A stretch of DNA of 8,655 bases. Origin: Candidatus Pacearchaeota archaeon. Lineage in GTDB: Archaea; Nanoarchaeota; Nanoarchaeia; Pacearchaeales; GW2011-AR1. Shown here piece by piece: positions 1 to 7,167 of this stretch (positions are counted from its first letter, which is position 1; the number at the start of each line of letters is the position of its first letter). Where the stretch lies: NCBI GenBank assembly GCA_002690445.1, contig NZER01000434.1, forward strand, positions 1 through 8,655, given 5' to 3'. A program made the translations under genes and the position numbers. The notes beneath the pieces are model-generated. The model was not told the DNA's origin and made no database searches. It saw only the letters and a program-made list of their open reading frames with translations.

Positions 1-889
1 CCGTGGTCGCACCGACCGCCGCAACTGAATTTGATAATGTTTTCGGCCTTGAATCTGGCTGCCGAGGGGCTTCTGTTTTCGCTTCGTTCCCAAAGGAATC
101 TTTATATTTTTTGGCTATTTTCTTGCTGCCAAAGTAGCTACGGGCTTCCTCTTCGAGGTGATCCTCAACGAGTTGCGCCGCCTTCCTATAATCCATGACT
201 TCCGAGGTCGAGTTATAATGCTCTTGCATTACTTCTGCGATTAACCCGTGTGCATCTTTTGAATGCACAAGCTCGAAAGCATCATTATTAGTCTCGACAA
301 AATTACGTATTTCGTCAAGAAATTTATTGTACGCTGTTTCTTGGCGAGAGACAACTTCCCGTTCTTCCCTGGTGCTTAACTTCGATTCGAGTTCATCAAT
401 CCTGCCCAAGAGCTTATCGATGCTGGCATCTCTCCTGTAGTCATCCGGCTTCTTGTTGCCTGTTATGACGTCCTCAGACAGACGATTGAAGTCCAAATCT
501 AACCGTGACAATAGCTCCCGTGGATTCTCGGCGGCAATCTTCCGCAGATCTTCAAGCTCTCTGGCTGCATCATTGGGTCTACTTTGTTGTTCCCGGAGAG
601 CTGCCACTTCCTGCTGGAGCTTCTTGTAATCATCCTGCTGCTGCCTGACCCCTTTCTCTCTCCTGGCTAATTGCGCAAATCTGCGACTAAAATCCTGAGA
701 GCCATTATCCGGCTCTTTTGCAGGGGCATTTTCCACGGCTTCTGGATTTTCTGCAGGGGTCTCCCCCTCCTCCACCGCAGTTGCGGTGACCGCTTCTGCT
801 TCTGCTCCCGAGTCTGCCTCCACATTGCTCGCCATCAATCCATTAACGTAGTCAATTGTCTCCTGGACATGGTCTTCAGCCATTTGCAT
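1..889 (-). CDS. Scaffolding-type head assembly protein, 3' end cut by window edge
   Basis: The frame is open from an ATG at 889 to the left edge, giving 296 codons with no stop, so the C-terminus is missing. The start is preceded by GAGGAGAAAGA, a good ribosome binding site 5 nt away; a second ATG two codons on (883) is less well spaced. The gene begins 12 bp after the portal stop. The product is hydrophilic and acidic at the N-terminus (about residues 24-62, rich in E, A and P). A predicted coiled-coil or helical stretch full of Q, E, K and R follows (about 66-180). Near the visible end is the segment RPKTLSNSVAA, a Leu/Ser-rich tail like those of phage scaffolds. No enzyme motif is visible. 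Composition, coiled coil and position directly after the portal suggest an internal scaffold that guides procapsid assembly and is then lost. A minor capsid or head-vertex protein is an alternative. The major capsid gene would be expected just beyond the left edge. Confidence 0.72.
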   Translation of the reverse strand, partial: MQMAEDHVQETIDYVNGLMASNVEADSGAEAEAVTATAVEEGETPAENPEAVENAPAKEPDNGSQDFSRRFAQLARREKGVRQQQDDYKKLQQEVAALREQQSRPNDAARELEDLRKIAAENPRELLSRLDLDFNRLSEDVITGNKKPDDYRRDASIDKLLGRIDELESKLSTREEREVVSRQETAYNKFLDEIRNFVETNNDAFELVHSKDAHGLIAEVMQEHYNSTSEVMDYRKAAQLVEDHLEEEARSYFGSKKIAKKYKDSFGNEAKTEAPRQPDSRPKTLSNSVAAVGATT

Positions 890-901
890 TCTTTCTCCTC
901 A

Positions 902-2800
902 CTACATTCCTTGGGGCGGAAGTGCCCCTGTTTCTGAACCATCTATCTCGCCTGAATCAACAGGCATTCCCTCCATTGCATCAGGCAAGGGAGGGCCTTC
1001 AGGTGCGGGTGGTAAGGGGCCTTCGCCTCCAGGAGGTAGCGGCGGCCCAGCCCCCAACGGGGGCTGGGGAGGCTGGGCCGCCTGCGCCATGTTAGTCATG
1101 AGCGCCATACAATCCTCAATATATCGGCGTAAAAGGGCCATTCGCTCTTCAGGTGCATTGTTTATTTTTGCGCGTAAATAAGCCTGCTGCACCCTCTTCA
1201 CCGATAAAGCCAAATTGCTGTACGGTTCCGGTTGAACGTACTTTCCTTTGTCCACCATGTTTTCGATCAGCATGTCTATCTCATCCTGATCTGCAGTCAT
1301 ATATTGAGTGACCGATTCTATATCCGGGTAGTCCAGCAGCTTCAAGATAGTGCCCGGATCTTGGATAATCCCACTCTGTGCAAGCTCGATGACCTTCTGA
1401 AGCTTACCGGCAGGGGTTTGCGGCAATAGCGACGTAGGCCATATCTTCATAACGTATTGCTCTTCGCGGAGATCGATATCTTTCCACTTAATCTGCTCGA
1501 TATACTTATCGCCACTACTTACGACCTCATAGCTGCCCCCGTCTTCAGCAATCTTCCGAGCCAGATCAATCATCTGTCTGGCGGCTTCCATGAACATGTT
1601 TTCGTAGTTTTGAGCCACAATCATGAATCGTTCTGTCTCAATATCGGAAAATTCTCGAAGAGCTACCGCTGACTCAAGCCCAGCGGGCTTCTTCGACATC
1701 GCAGCAAGCTCACTTACCCCTGATATTTCATAAGCGCGGTTAAAAAGCCTATCCAAGTGAGAGAAGACTTCACCAGACACTGTTTTCGGGACGTAGAAAA
1801 CGGGAGGCTGACCAATGTAGTCAACAATACCCCATTCTTCGTTGTTGATTTGGTGGTCTGCTATTTGTGACCCAGTCTCCAGAAAAACCTTCGGCTTCGC
1901 CAGATGCATCTGTTGCTGAATGTTTTGAAGGAGCGTATTAATCTCCAGCTGAATTCCCATAAGCTGCTCAGCAAGTCCTTGCCCCCAAAATCCGAGTAAG
2001 CGATCAGACCAACGAAGAAAAACGAAAGGAAAATAATTATGCTCATACTTTTCATCCAGAAGCGTTAAATTTTCCAAGCAAATAACATGACGACCATCTG
2101 GAGCGCCATCAATACTTGGAAGATGCCACGCTTCTACGACCCTCACCATTTCGCTCACCGTTGAGCCCGAATTACTCCCCTCTGTCTCAAAATTGGACGC
2201 AATTTTGATCTGTTCTTTATACTCCGGGTAAGTGTGAAGCAGGATATCGCGAGGCACAGCCTTCACCTGGAAGATACTTCTTGGATTCTTATACTTAGCC
2301 TCCTCCACTGCCACCATAATCTCTTCAGGGAAGACTCTTTCACATACAATATCCGAATCATGCTCATATATCTTCAAGACGCCTGTCCCAAAGACACAGG
2401 AATCCATGAAGACTTCTGGGGCAACCTGGTAAAGCTTGGACCTGTAAAACTGTCCATCGCAGAATTTTTCTAACAACTTGCCTTTTCTCTGTTGAGAAAA
2501 GTCACCGCCGGAAGTCAGAAAAGCACACCGGGGACGGTTCTTTGCAATCTTGGCTTGGACCGTATCGCACATCGACTTGATGACATTGAATGTGACGGGC
2601 CTGTGAGTCCCCACTCCCTGGGGCCTCGACACGCCGAGAAGGCTTAATGACGGAATGTTTTCGTCATTATAAGACCTGTAATGCTGCAGGTTCAGATTCG
2701 TAATGTAACCGTAGTCCCTCTTCATCGCATGAAGGATGTCGAAGACAAAGTTGTGTGAATCCCTGTCCTTCGCTTGCCACCAAAAAATTCGTTCTTCCAT
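902..2800 (-). CDS. Portal (head-tail connector) protein
   Basis: This 632-residue protein starts at ATG 2800 with AGGGAA about 8 nt upstream. It would form the dodecameric ring at one capsid vertex through which DNA is packaged and ejected. Portal-like segments include the helical stretch around residues 72-92 (FNVIKSMCDTVQAKIAKNRP). The GFWGQGLAEQLMGIQLEIN helix region lies at about 270-288, followed by a Gln-rich helix and AKPKVF. The SGVSELAAMSKKPAGLESAVAL loop lies at about 360-381, followed by a long helix (about 384-420). Length fits large podovirus-type portals. The last 60 residues are a low-complexity Pro/Gly/Glu tail (about 573-632), probably disordered. The gene sits 24 bp after the PAPS-reductase-like gene and directly before the scaffold, the usual portal-scaffold order. 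I recognise the family by pattern, not by alignment. Confidence 0.88.
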   Translation of the reverse strand: MEERIFWWQAKDRDSHNFVFDILHAMKRDYGYITNLNLQHYRSYNDENIPSLSLLGVSRPQGVGTHRPVTFNVIKSMCDTVQAKIAKNRPRCAFLTSGGDFSQQRKGKLLEKFCDGQFYRSKLYQVAPEVFMDSCVFGTGVLKIYEHDSDIVCERVFPEEIMVAVEEAKYKNPRSIFQVKAVPRDILLHTYPEYKEQIKIASNFETEGSNSGSTVSEMVRVVEAWHLPSIDGAPDGRHVICLENLTLLDEKYEHNYFPFVFLRWSDRLLGFWGQGLAEQLMGIQLEINTLLQNIQQQMHLAKPKVFLETGSQIADHQINNEEWGIVDYIGQPPVFYVPKTVSGEVFSHLDRLFNRAYEISGVSELAAMSKKPAGLESAVALREFSDIETERFMIVAQNYENMFMEAARQMIDLARKIAEDGGSYEVVSSGDKYIEQIKWKDIDLREEQYVMKIWPTSLLPQTPAGKLQKVIELAQSGIIQDPGTILKLLDYPDIESVTQYMTADQDEIDMLIENMVDKGKYVQPEPYSNLALSVKRVQQAYLRAKINNAPEERMALLRRYIEDCMALMTNMAQAAQPPQPPLGAGPPLPPGGEGPLPPAPEGPPLPDAMEGMPVDSGEIDGSETGALPPQGM

Positions 2801-2824
2801 TTCTGTTTCCCTAGTTAAGTTTCA

Positions 2825-3718
2825 TTATGGGACGTACTCACCATTCTCGTCGGGGATATCGCAAAGTCCCCAGTAGGCGCATCCTTGCTGGCCGTCTTCC
2901 GGCAAAAACATCTCAATCTTTTTCCCTCCATGGGATGTCTGAGACCATCTGAATGCTTCGTCTATAGTATATGGCTGTGTGGCTTTCTTCGTAGAAAAGA
3001 ACGTCGGAACTCGTTCGTCGTCTGGGTTCTTCTGCCGGAACTTTTCTTTAAGGGCTTTCTCCATTTCTCGAATATCATCTCGTCGCTCTGGGCGGATCGC
3101 CCGAATTTCTTTCTTCTTCGAAAAGATGCACGGATCACAGCCCACGCGAGAAAGCGGTAGCCTTTTCCGGTAGTAGAGCGAGCATGGCTTAATCCCATGA
3201 CGCTTATGAATTGCAATCACGTCCTCTAGTATCCAATCAATGAGAGGACGCCAGCAATCAACACCTAATGGTCCGCCGGGCTCAAACTCATCCATCTTCG
3301 AACGCCTATGGCTCTCTTGGGCGCGGATCCCTACCACATTAATCGGGTTATCAAGCGTGTCGAGATAATCCCTAATCGGAACTATCTTTAGCTCTGTGGT
3401 GCAAAACCGCATCCTCCCTGATGGGAAGGCTGACTTCGCCATGATGAGATCTCGCATCCCACTGGGGTACTTCGTCGATTTGACCGTATGGAAATCTGGG
3501 GCAAACATCGGCCTGACAACTTCATCGATATACCTGGTAAGCTCTGGATGCTCCCATCCTGTGTCCGCATAGACATAGGACACCGGGTTGGTTTCATGGA
3601 GCCCGAGTTCTTTAACCCATAATGCCGTAGCCATGGAGTCCTTCCCACCGCTCACGGAAACAGAAAGAGGACGCTTTGAGTCTCGAATTTCTTCGAGCAT
3701 ATAAGGTTTCTCAACCAT
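2825..3718 (-). CDS. PAPS reductase/DndC-like ATP pyrophosphatase family protein
   Basis: The PP-loop SGGKDS lies at residues 23-28, followed by YADTGWEHPEL (about 50-60), RFCTTELK (about 104-111) and GIRAQESHRR (about 130-139). Next is HGIKP...SRVGCDPC with a CxxC pair at about 194 and 197, and two further cysteines lie near the C-terminus (about 280 and 286). This is the pattern of phage and DndC-type members of the adenine-nucleotide alpha-hydrolase superfamily, which activate a substrate with ATP and often carry an Fe-S cluster. The C-terminal ECGLH motif of assimilatory CysH is absent, so sulfate assimilation is unlikely. A role in DNA or RNA modification is an inference. The start is ATG 3718, because TAGGGGAAATC places a strong Shine-Dalgarno over the terminase stop with an 8-bp gap, giving 297 residues. 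An upstream in-frame ATG at 3769 (314 residues) overlaps the terminase by 43 bp and has no ribosome binding site. Confidence 0.87.
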   Translation of the reverse strand: MVEKPYMLEEIRDSKRPLSVSVSGGKDSMATALWVKELGLHETNPVSYVYADTGWEHPELTRYIDEVVRPMFAPDFHTVKSTKYPSGMRDLIMAKSAFPSGRMRFCTTELKIVPIRDYLDTLDNPINVVGIRAQESHRRSKMDEFEPGGPLGVDCWRPLIDWILEDVIAIHKRHGIKPCSLYYRKRLPLSRVGCDPCIFSKKKEIRAIRPERRDDIREMEKALKEKFRQKNPDDERVPTFFSTKKATQPYTIDEAFRWSQTSHGGKKIEMFLPEDGQQGCAYWGLCDIPDENGEYVP

Positions 3719-3726
3719 GATTTCCC

Positions 3727-5196
3727 CTAATGGTAATTCGTTCCAGCCAAGACACTCGCAGTCCGACATGCATCCGGCTGATTAGTTTCCCCTAACCCCT
3801 TCTCCAATTGCCCAATATACTGACTTTCTATCATGTCCCAATATGCTGGTGTTCCATATTTCGGCTTTATGGTTGGAGCTTTGTATGTGAAGTGGCGGCA
3901 CTCCCGCCAAGCATACAACGCCGCATCCGAGAGGTGGTTCTCAAATCTGCCATCTTCCTTTAGCCTATTTTCGTCCCATTGTAGAACATCCCATTCCTCG
4001 GTAATGGGGCAATTGGCCGGGACCATTACCCGGTTAGAGAACAGGTCGTCATTCATCAGCTCGATGAATGTCGCCTTCTTACTTTTCTCAGCAGCCTGGA
4101 CAGGGACACCAAAACGCTGCCTTATCTCTTCGACTATCGACCGGCCCAGACCGCCTGTATCAGCAACGACTGAGACGAAGTTGAATTGCTCAGTCAGCTC
4201 GATGATCTTATGCGCTATTTGAGTGGGGATCATCTTCGACTCTTTATGGGTCTCCACAATATAGCATTCCGGCATATCCCGACTAAACCCCATGACCACA
4301 AAAGCAGTGGCGTCCGCATAACCCAAATCCACTCCAAGCACATATTCCCAATCTGCTGAATCATCGGGCGCCTCCATATAAATGTTCTCCTCTGTATATT
4401 TATATATTAGCGAATCGAATGACTTCACCCACTTACCGCACCACTCACGCTGGAAGACCGGATTATCTTCGGTCCAGTTTCTCTTCTGGAGCTTCTTCGC
4501 TAAGAACTCTGCGGCATGGGGAATGTAGGGATTCTCTCTCACTGTCCACTTGTGGACGGAGTATTCATACTGGGGATTAGTCGTGGCATCGTAGAAATAA
4601 CCAGAACACCTCGCGTTGGGAGTCCCAGTCAGCATTAAGGTCCCGTTGTAGTCGATCAGCGCCGGCTCAATGACCTCCTCAATAAGACTCGTAAGGAATG
4701 AACCATAACTTGCGGCCTCATCAATGATAACCAAAGGATAACCAGATCCCCTCAGCTTATCGACATCAGCCTCGTCGTTGGCTCCGTTCAAAATAACCTG
4801 AGACCCATTCTTCAAGGTGGCAATCAGTTCAACATTGTTGAACTTCATTCCTATATGATACTGCCGGTTCGCCTGCTTAAGAAGGTTCCACATTAGCCGC
4901 TTGGCCACCTGCCGAGTAATAGCAATGTAGGCTACGATAGAATTCGGGTTCTTGAACGCCTCTTCGATCATGTAATAGCAGCAGGTATGAGTCTTCCCCG
5001 CACGACGAGAACATAGCGCTGCCTTGAACCTCGACTTGTCATCGACAAGTTCGAGTTGCCTGTCAAACAAGTCCTTACGCCAAGGATAAGTCCGATTGCC
5101 CGCAACGGCATCTTCCGGCGGCTTTAAGTCCCCATGACGCTTGATGAGTTCGCCAAGTACAGCGCGCCCATCGAATATCTGCTTCTTCTTAGACAA
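3727..5196 (-). CDS. terL: Terminase large subunit
   Basis: This 489-residue ATPase-nuclease pumps phage DNA into the procapsid and cuts concatemers. ATPase motifs are Walker A CSRRAGKT (62-69), Walker B LVIIDEA (155-161) and the coupling motif LTGTPN (189-194). The RNase H-like nuclease domain has acidic residues in GVDLGYADAT (D290), VVADTGGLGRS (D346) and HLSDAALYA (D424). Both domains are complete and the length is typical. The start must be TTG 5196: an in-frame TGA lies at 5208-5206, and the first in-frame ATG encodes Met76, after Walker A. Upstream GAGG is only 3 nt from the TTG, with a weaker GTGAG farther away, so initiation looks inefficient or coupled to the gene before it. That start lies inside a short tandem duplication (5189-5226). 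The stop overlaps the ribosome binding site of the next gene. Confidence 0.96.
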   Translation of the reverse strand: MSKKKQIFDGRAVLGELIKRHGDLKPPEDAVAGNRTYPWRKDLFDRQLELVDDKSRFKAALCSRRAGKTHTCCYYMIEEAFKNPNSIVAYIAITRQVAKRLMWNLLKQANRQYHIGMKFNNVELIATLKNGSQVILNGANDEADVDKLRGSGYPLVIIDEAASYGSFLTSLIEEVIEPALIDYNGTLMLTGTPNARCSGYFYDATTNPQYEYSVHKWTVRENPYIPHAAEFLAKKLQKRNWTEDNPVFQREWCGKWVKSFDSLIYKYTEENIYMEAPDDSADWEYVLGVDLGYADATAFVVMGFSRDMPECYIVETHKESKMIPTQIAHKIIELTEQFNFVSVVADTGGLGRSIVEEIRQRFGVPVQAAEKSKKATFIELMNDDLFSNRVMVPANCPITEEWDVLQWDENRLKEDGRFENHLSDAALYAWRECRHFTYKAPTIKPKYGTPAYWDMIESQYIGQLEKGLGETNQPDACRTASVLAGTNYH

Positions 5197-5226
5197 CCGC
5201 CTCGCTCACTTTAGACAACCGCCTCG
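5189..5226. repeat. 16-bp direct repeat, 22-bp period, at the gene junction before terL
   Basis: TTAGACAACCGCCTCG occurs at 5189-5204 and again at 5211-5226, both exact. On the coding strand the first-met copy encodes the last residues EAVV and the TAA stop of the upstream 92-residue protein. The second copy holds the TTG start of the large terminase. This is most simply a local tandem duplication of 22 bp. Confidence 0.9.
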
Positions 5227-5489
5227 ACTACCGGACTAGGCCTCTGCATAACCTTACTACGTTTTCTTCTCCGTACAATAAGGCTTTTTAATTCCTCGTC
5301 AGCCTGCATATGGCTAACCGAGGTAAGAGGAATAATGTATTGCCCCCTTCCCGTCGTGACTACCACCATATGGATGTCTTCATTGTATTCAATCAAGAAA
5401 TTTTCCTGGCCACGAATGCTGCTGCTGAACGAGGTATGGCCACCAATCGACCGGGCGTCAGTCGTTAATATCACCGTTTTGAGTTTCAT
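5211..5489 (-). CDS. Small conserved-looking phage protein of unknown function, 92 residues
   Basis: I do not recognise this family. The start is ATG 5489, preceded by GGAGAAATTAT (Shine-Dalgarno GGAG, 7 nt spacer). The frame is open as far upstream as 5597, but that extension lies inside the GNAT-like gene and has no ribosome binding site. The N-terminal two thirds look like alternating beta strands (MKLKTVILTT, ENFLIEYNEDIHMVVVTT, QYIIPLTSVSHM), suggesting a small beta-barrel or SH3-like fold. The C-terminus is a basic patch with RRRKRSK followed by a Pro/Val tail, which could contact nucleic acid or the terminase. It overlaps the GNAT-like gene by 32 nt and ends 14 nt before the terminase start, so it is probably co-translated with the packaging genes. 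A packaging accessory role is inference from position only. Confidence 0.72.
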   Translation of the reverse strand: MKLKTVILTTDARSIGGHTSFSSSIRGQENFLIEYNEDIHMVVVTTGRGQYIIPLTSVSHMQADEELKSLIVRRRKRSKVMQRPSPVVEAVV

Positions 5490-5967
5490 ATAATTTCTCC
5501 AGGTCATCGAGACCATTGTGCATCTGCAAATGAGGCACGTACATAATGTTATGCTTGGGCTTAAGCTCTTTAATAATATAACTCCGGTGACTCGCAAGGA
5601 TAGCTTCCCCCTGGTTGTACTCGAATACCTTCATTAAAGACTTAAGAAGACCCCATTTTCTAAATGGGGCCTTTGTGTAACAGAAGTGAACTACCAAGAA
5701 TTTCTCGGTCCTTCTCGCAGTTAGCCAACTGTAAATATCGTTCTCTGTTTCTGGAGTATCCCCACAGGCAACGACCGTAGTGCTCTCGGCTAACAGCCTC
5801 TTTACCACCGTCTTATGCATCCGAGCGACGGCCTTCTTCGGGATATCCTTGTTCTGCCCCTGGTAGCTCTGCACCCATGACTTGTAAATGAACGGCGTGT
5901 CTGCATCGAAGGCCTTGCGGATCCTGACGGGAAGCTGCTGTGACACCTGATGCGCACTATCTTCCAC
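5458..5967 (-). CDS. GNAT-like acyltransferase fold protein
   Basis: The protein begins with a typical GNAT first strand and helix (VRIRKAFDADTPFIYKSW, then SY). It continues with a helix carrying a conserved-looking His (MHKTVVKRLL), a strand TTVVAC, and the acetyl-CoA-binding region VHFCYTKAPFRKWGLLKSL at about residues 93-111. The pyrophosphate loop reads RKWGLL, a degenerate form of R/QxxGxG/A, so catalysis is plausible but not assured. Similar GNAT-like proteins are known beside phage terminase genes; the substrate is unknown. The start is uncertain, with no usable ATG. GTG 5967 has GGGGGTAAGG just upstream and gives 169 residues with an 11-nt overlap on the preceding gene. TTG 5979 is an alternative that adds four residues but lacks a ribosome binding site. 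The stop lies 32 nt inside the next gene. Confidence 0.68.
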   Translation of the reverse strand: MEDSAHQVSQQLPVRIRKAFDADTPFIYKSWVQSYQGQNKDIPKKAVARMHKTVVKRLLAESTTVVACGDTPETENDIYSWLTARRTEKFLVVHFCYTKAPFRKWGLLKSLMKVFEYNQGEAILASHRSYIIKELKPKHNIMYVPHLQMHNGLDDLEKLYETQNGDIND

Positions 5968-6355
5968 CCTTACCCCCAATCTGCTTGGCTAGAACCTCTG
6001 CAGCCAAGGCATGGATCTTCTCGTCGTCAAGAGTCTCTATCTCGCTCTGCTCTCGGATATTCATCTCTAGGTTGGCTAGCTTGACCAAGCTATTGGTCAA
6101 AGCGGCGAAGTTTTTACCATCCGCAGCATCTAACCCGCGAGTCTTAGCGCGACCCCTTAATCGATGAAGCTCTTCATCGATTATAGCGTAACCACTACTC
6201 ATCATGGAGTGGAGAGAAGGCAGAAGGGATACCTCTACCTTGGTTAGCTCTTGGTTGATCTCTACTTCCTTGGCTTCCAACTCCAAGGAATGACTCTCTT
6301 CTAATCGGATAGTGTCATAATTGACCGCGAGTGGGCCTTTGCTTTTTTTACTCAA
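5957..6355 (-). CDS. Candidate terminase small subunit (TerS-like)
   Basis: This all-helical, charged protein is encoded a few genes before the large terminase, the usual place for the DNA-recognising small subunit. It has an acidic helix (about residues 16-48), a basic segment HRLRGRAKTRG (about 64-74), a central helix ALTNSLVKLANLEMNIREQ (about 85-103) that could serve oligomerisation, and a C-terminal helix LDDEKIHALAAEVLAKQI ending in GGKGGR. I see no clear helix-turn-helix, so the call rests mainly on position and general character. The start chosen is TTG 6355, with CGGGGG 5 nt upstream, giving 132 residues beginning L/M-SKKSKG. The frame stays open to GTG 6448 (163 residues), but the extra stretch is Leu-rich and unlike the rest, and its nearest AGGAG is 14 nt away. 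The 166 bases between this start and the methyltransferase stop show no other gene; they include GAAGCTTC, a small palindrome. Confidence 0.5.
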   Translation of the reverse strand: MSKKSKGPLAVNYDTIRLEESHSLELEAKEVEINQELTKVEVSLLPSLHSMMSSGYAIIDEELHRLRGRAKTRGLDAADGKNFAALTNSLVKLANLEMNIREQSEIETLDDEKIHALAAEVLAKQIGGKGGR

Positions 6356-6521
6356 ACTTGCCCCCGTAGAATATGCCAAAGCGGAGACCCGAAGGTTCAG
6401 AACGAGTCCCCGCCACAACAACAAAAGGTACGTCACGGAATGAAGCACTTTCGCTTATTCTACTCCTGCTAAACGTTGGGTCAAGAAGCTAACCATGAGA
6501 ATCGTAAGTTGAAGCTTCGAT

Positions 6522-7022
6522 TTACATCATATCAGATACACTTTCTGTGCTGAATTGGCAGGGACTCCCCAGTTTGTAAGCATCAAAAATGACGACCATG
6601 GATGGGAATGGCGCGGGCTCTCTCGGGAATCGTGTTGCGGGATCTATGAACTTAATTCGCCCCTTGAGAAAAATGAGCTTAGTCGAACTTGTCGCGTATT
6701 CATGAAATGCCTTGGTGTCCGTTCGGGAGGCTGTGAGAATTACAGACGAGTTTCCATCCTGGGCCTCCTGGTATGCTTTTTTGTACCAACGAACAAGCTG
6801 AGAGTATGGAGGATTGCACCACGTCCAACCCATCCAATCTCGGGTTAGACCATCGGATTTCTCGGTGTAATAATTACTGCACTTCGCGTTCCAGTCTGAT
6901 GCGCATGCGTCAAGAGAGAATTTGTATTCCTTGTTGAACCTATTAAAAACTTCAGGAGGAGTGGACCAATCATCGCGCCCTCCTGTCTTCTTACTTGAAT
7001 GTATCACTTGACTTAAAACCAT
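6522..7022 (-). CDS. Phage DNA N6-adenine methyltransferase (Dam family)
   Basis: This protein transfers a methyl group from S-adenosylmethionine to adenine N6 in DNA. Family signatures run in order: HSSKKTGGRDDWSTPPEVF, a hallmark opening; FSLDACAS; NYYTEKSDGLTRDW; and the catalytic motif NPPY (residues 70-73) within WCNPPYS. TASRTDTKAFHEY, FLKGRIKF and APFPSMVVIF follow. ATG 7022 gives 166 residues and matches how the family usually begins, but no Shine-Dalgarno precedes it. ATG 7055 (GGGG 3 nt upstream) and TTG 7085 are longer alternatives. Phages use such enzymes to protect their genome from restriction or to time replication or packaging. It is the first gene of the leftward block, next to the operator-rich region, and so is probably the first gene of that operon. 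Confidence 0.9.
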   Translation of the reverse strand: MVLSQVIHSSKKTGGRDDWSTPPEVFNRFNKEYKFSLDACASDWNAKCSNYYTEKSDGLTRDWMGWTWCNPPYSQLVRWYKKAYQEAQDGNSSVILTASRTDTKAFHEYATSSTKLIFLKGRIKFIDPATRFPREPAPFPSMVVIFDAYKLGSPCQFSTESVSDMM

Positions 7023-7143
7023 ACGGGGCGAATACGCACACAAAAACGGATCCATCAACCCCAAAAGAATAACGCATCGTGTCAATGGGTTTTGAGTCTG
7101 GAGGGGGTGTTGGTATTATATACGAGCCGGTGGCCTTCGCCGG

Positions 7144-7155
7144 GGGGGTACCCCC
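7144..7155. repeat. G/C-rich perfect palindrome
   Basis: GGGGGTACCCCC is a perfect 12-bp palindrome, with two further G residues on its left side. It lies just left of the operator-like array and in the leader of the leftward operon, so a transcript would carry a short G/C-only stem. No T-run follows on either strand, so it is not a standard terminator. Confidence 0.6.
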
Positions 7156-7167
7156 AGCGAATCTGCG

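Noticed and set aside
671..1095. Plus-strand frames opposite the scaffold start and portal end
   Set aside because: Antisense shadows of well-supported minus-strand genes; their Cys- and Pro-rich content mirrors the coding strand.
3770..4222. Plus-strand 129-codon frame inside terL
   Set aside because: Antisense to conserved nuclease-domain codons of the large terminase, with no separate start signals.
7115..7120. TATAAT on the minus strand just before the methyltransferase
   Set aside because: The base match is perfect, but the -35 position reads CCGGCG and no extended -10 is present, so alone it is too weak to call a promoter.
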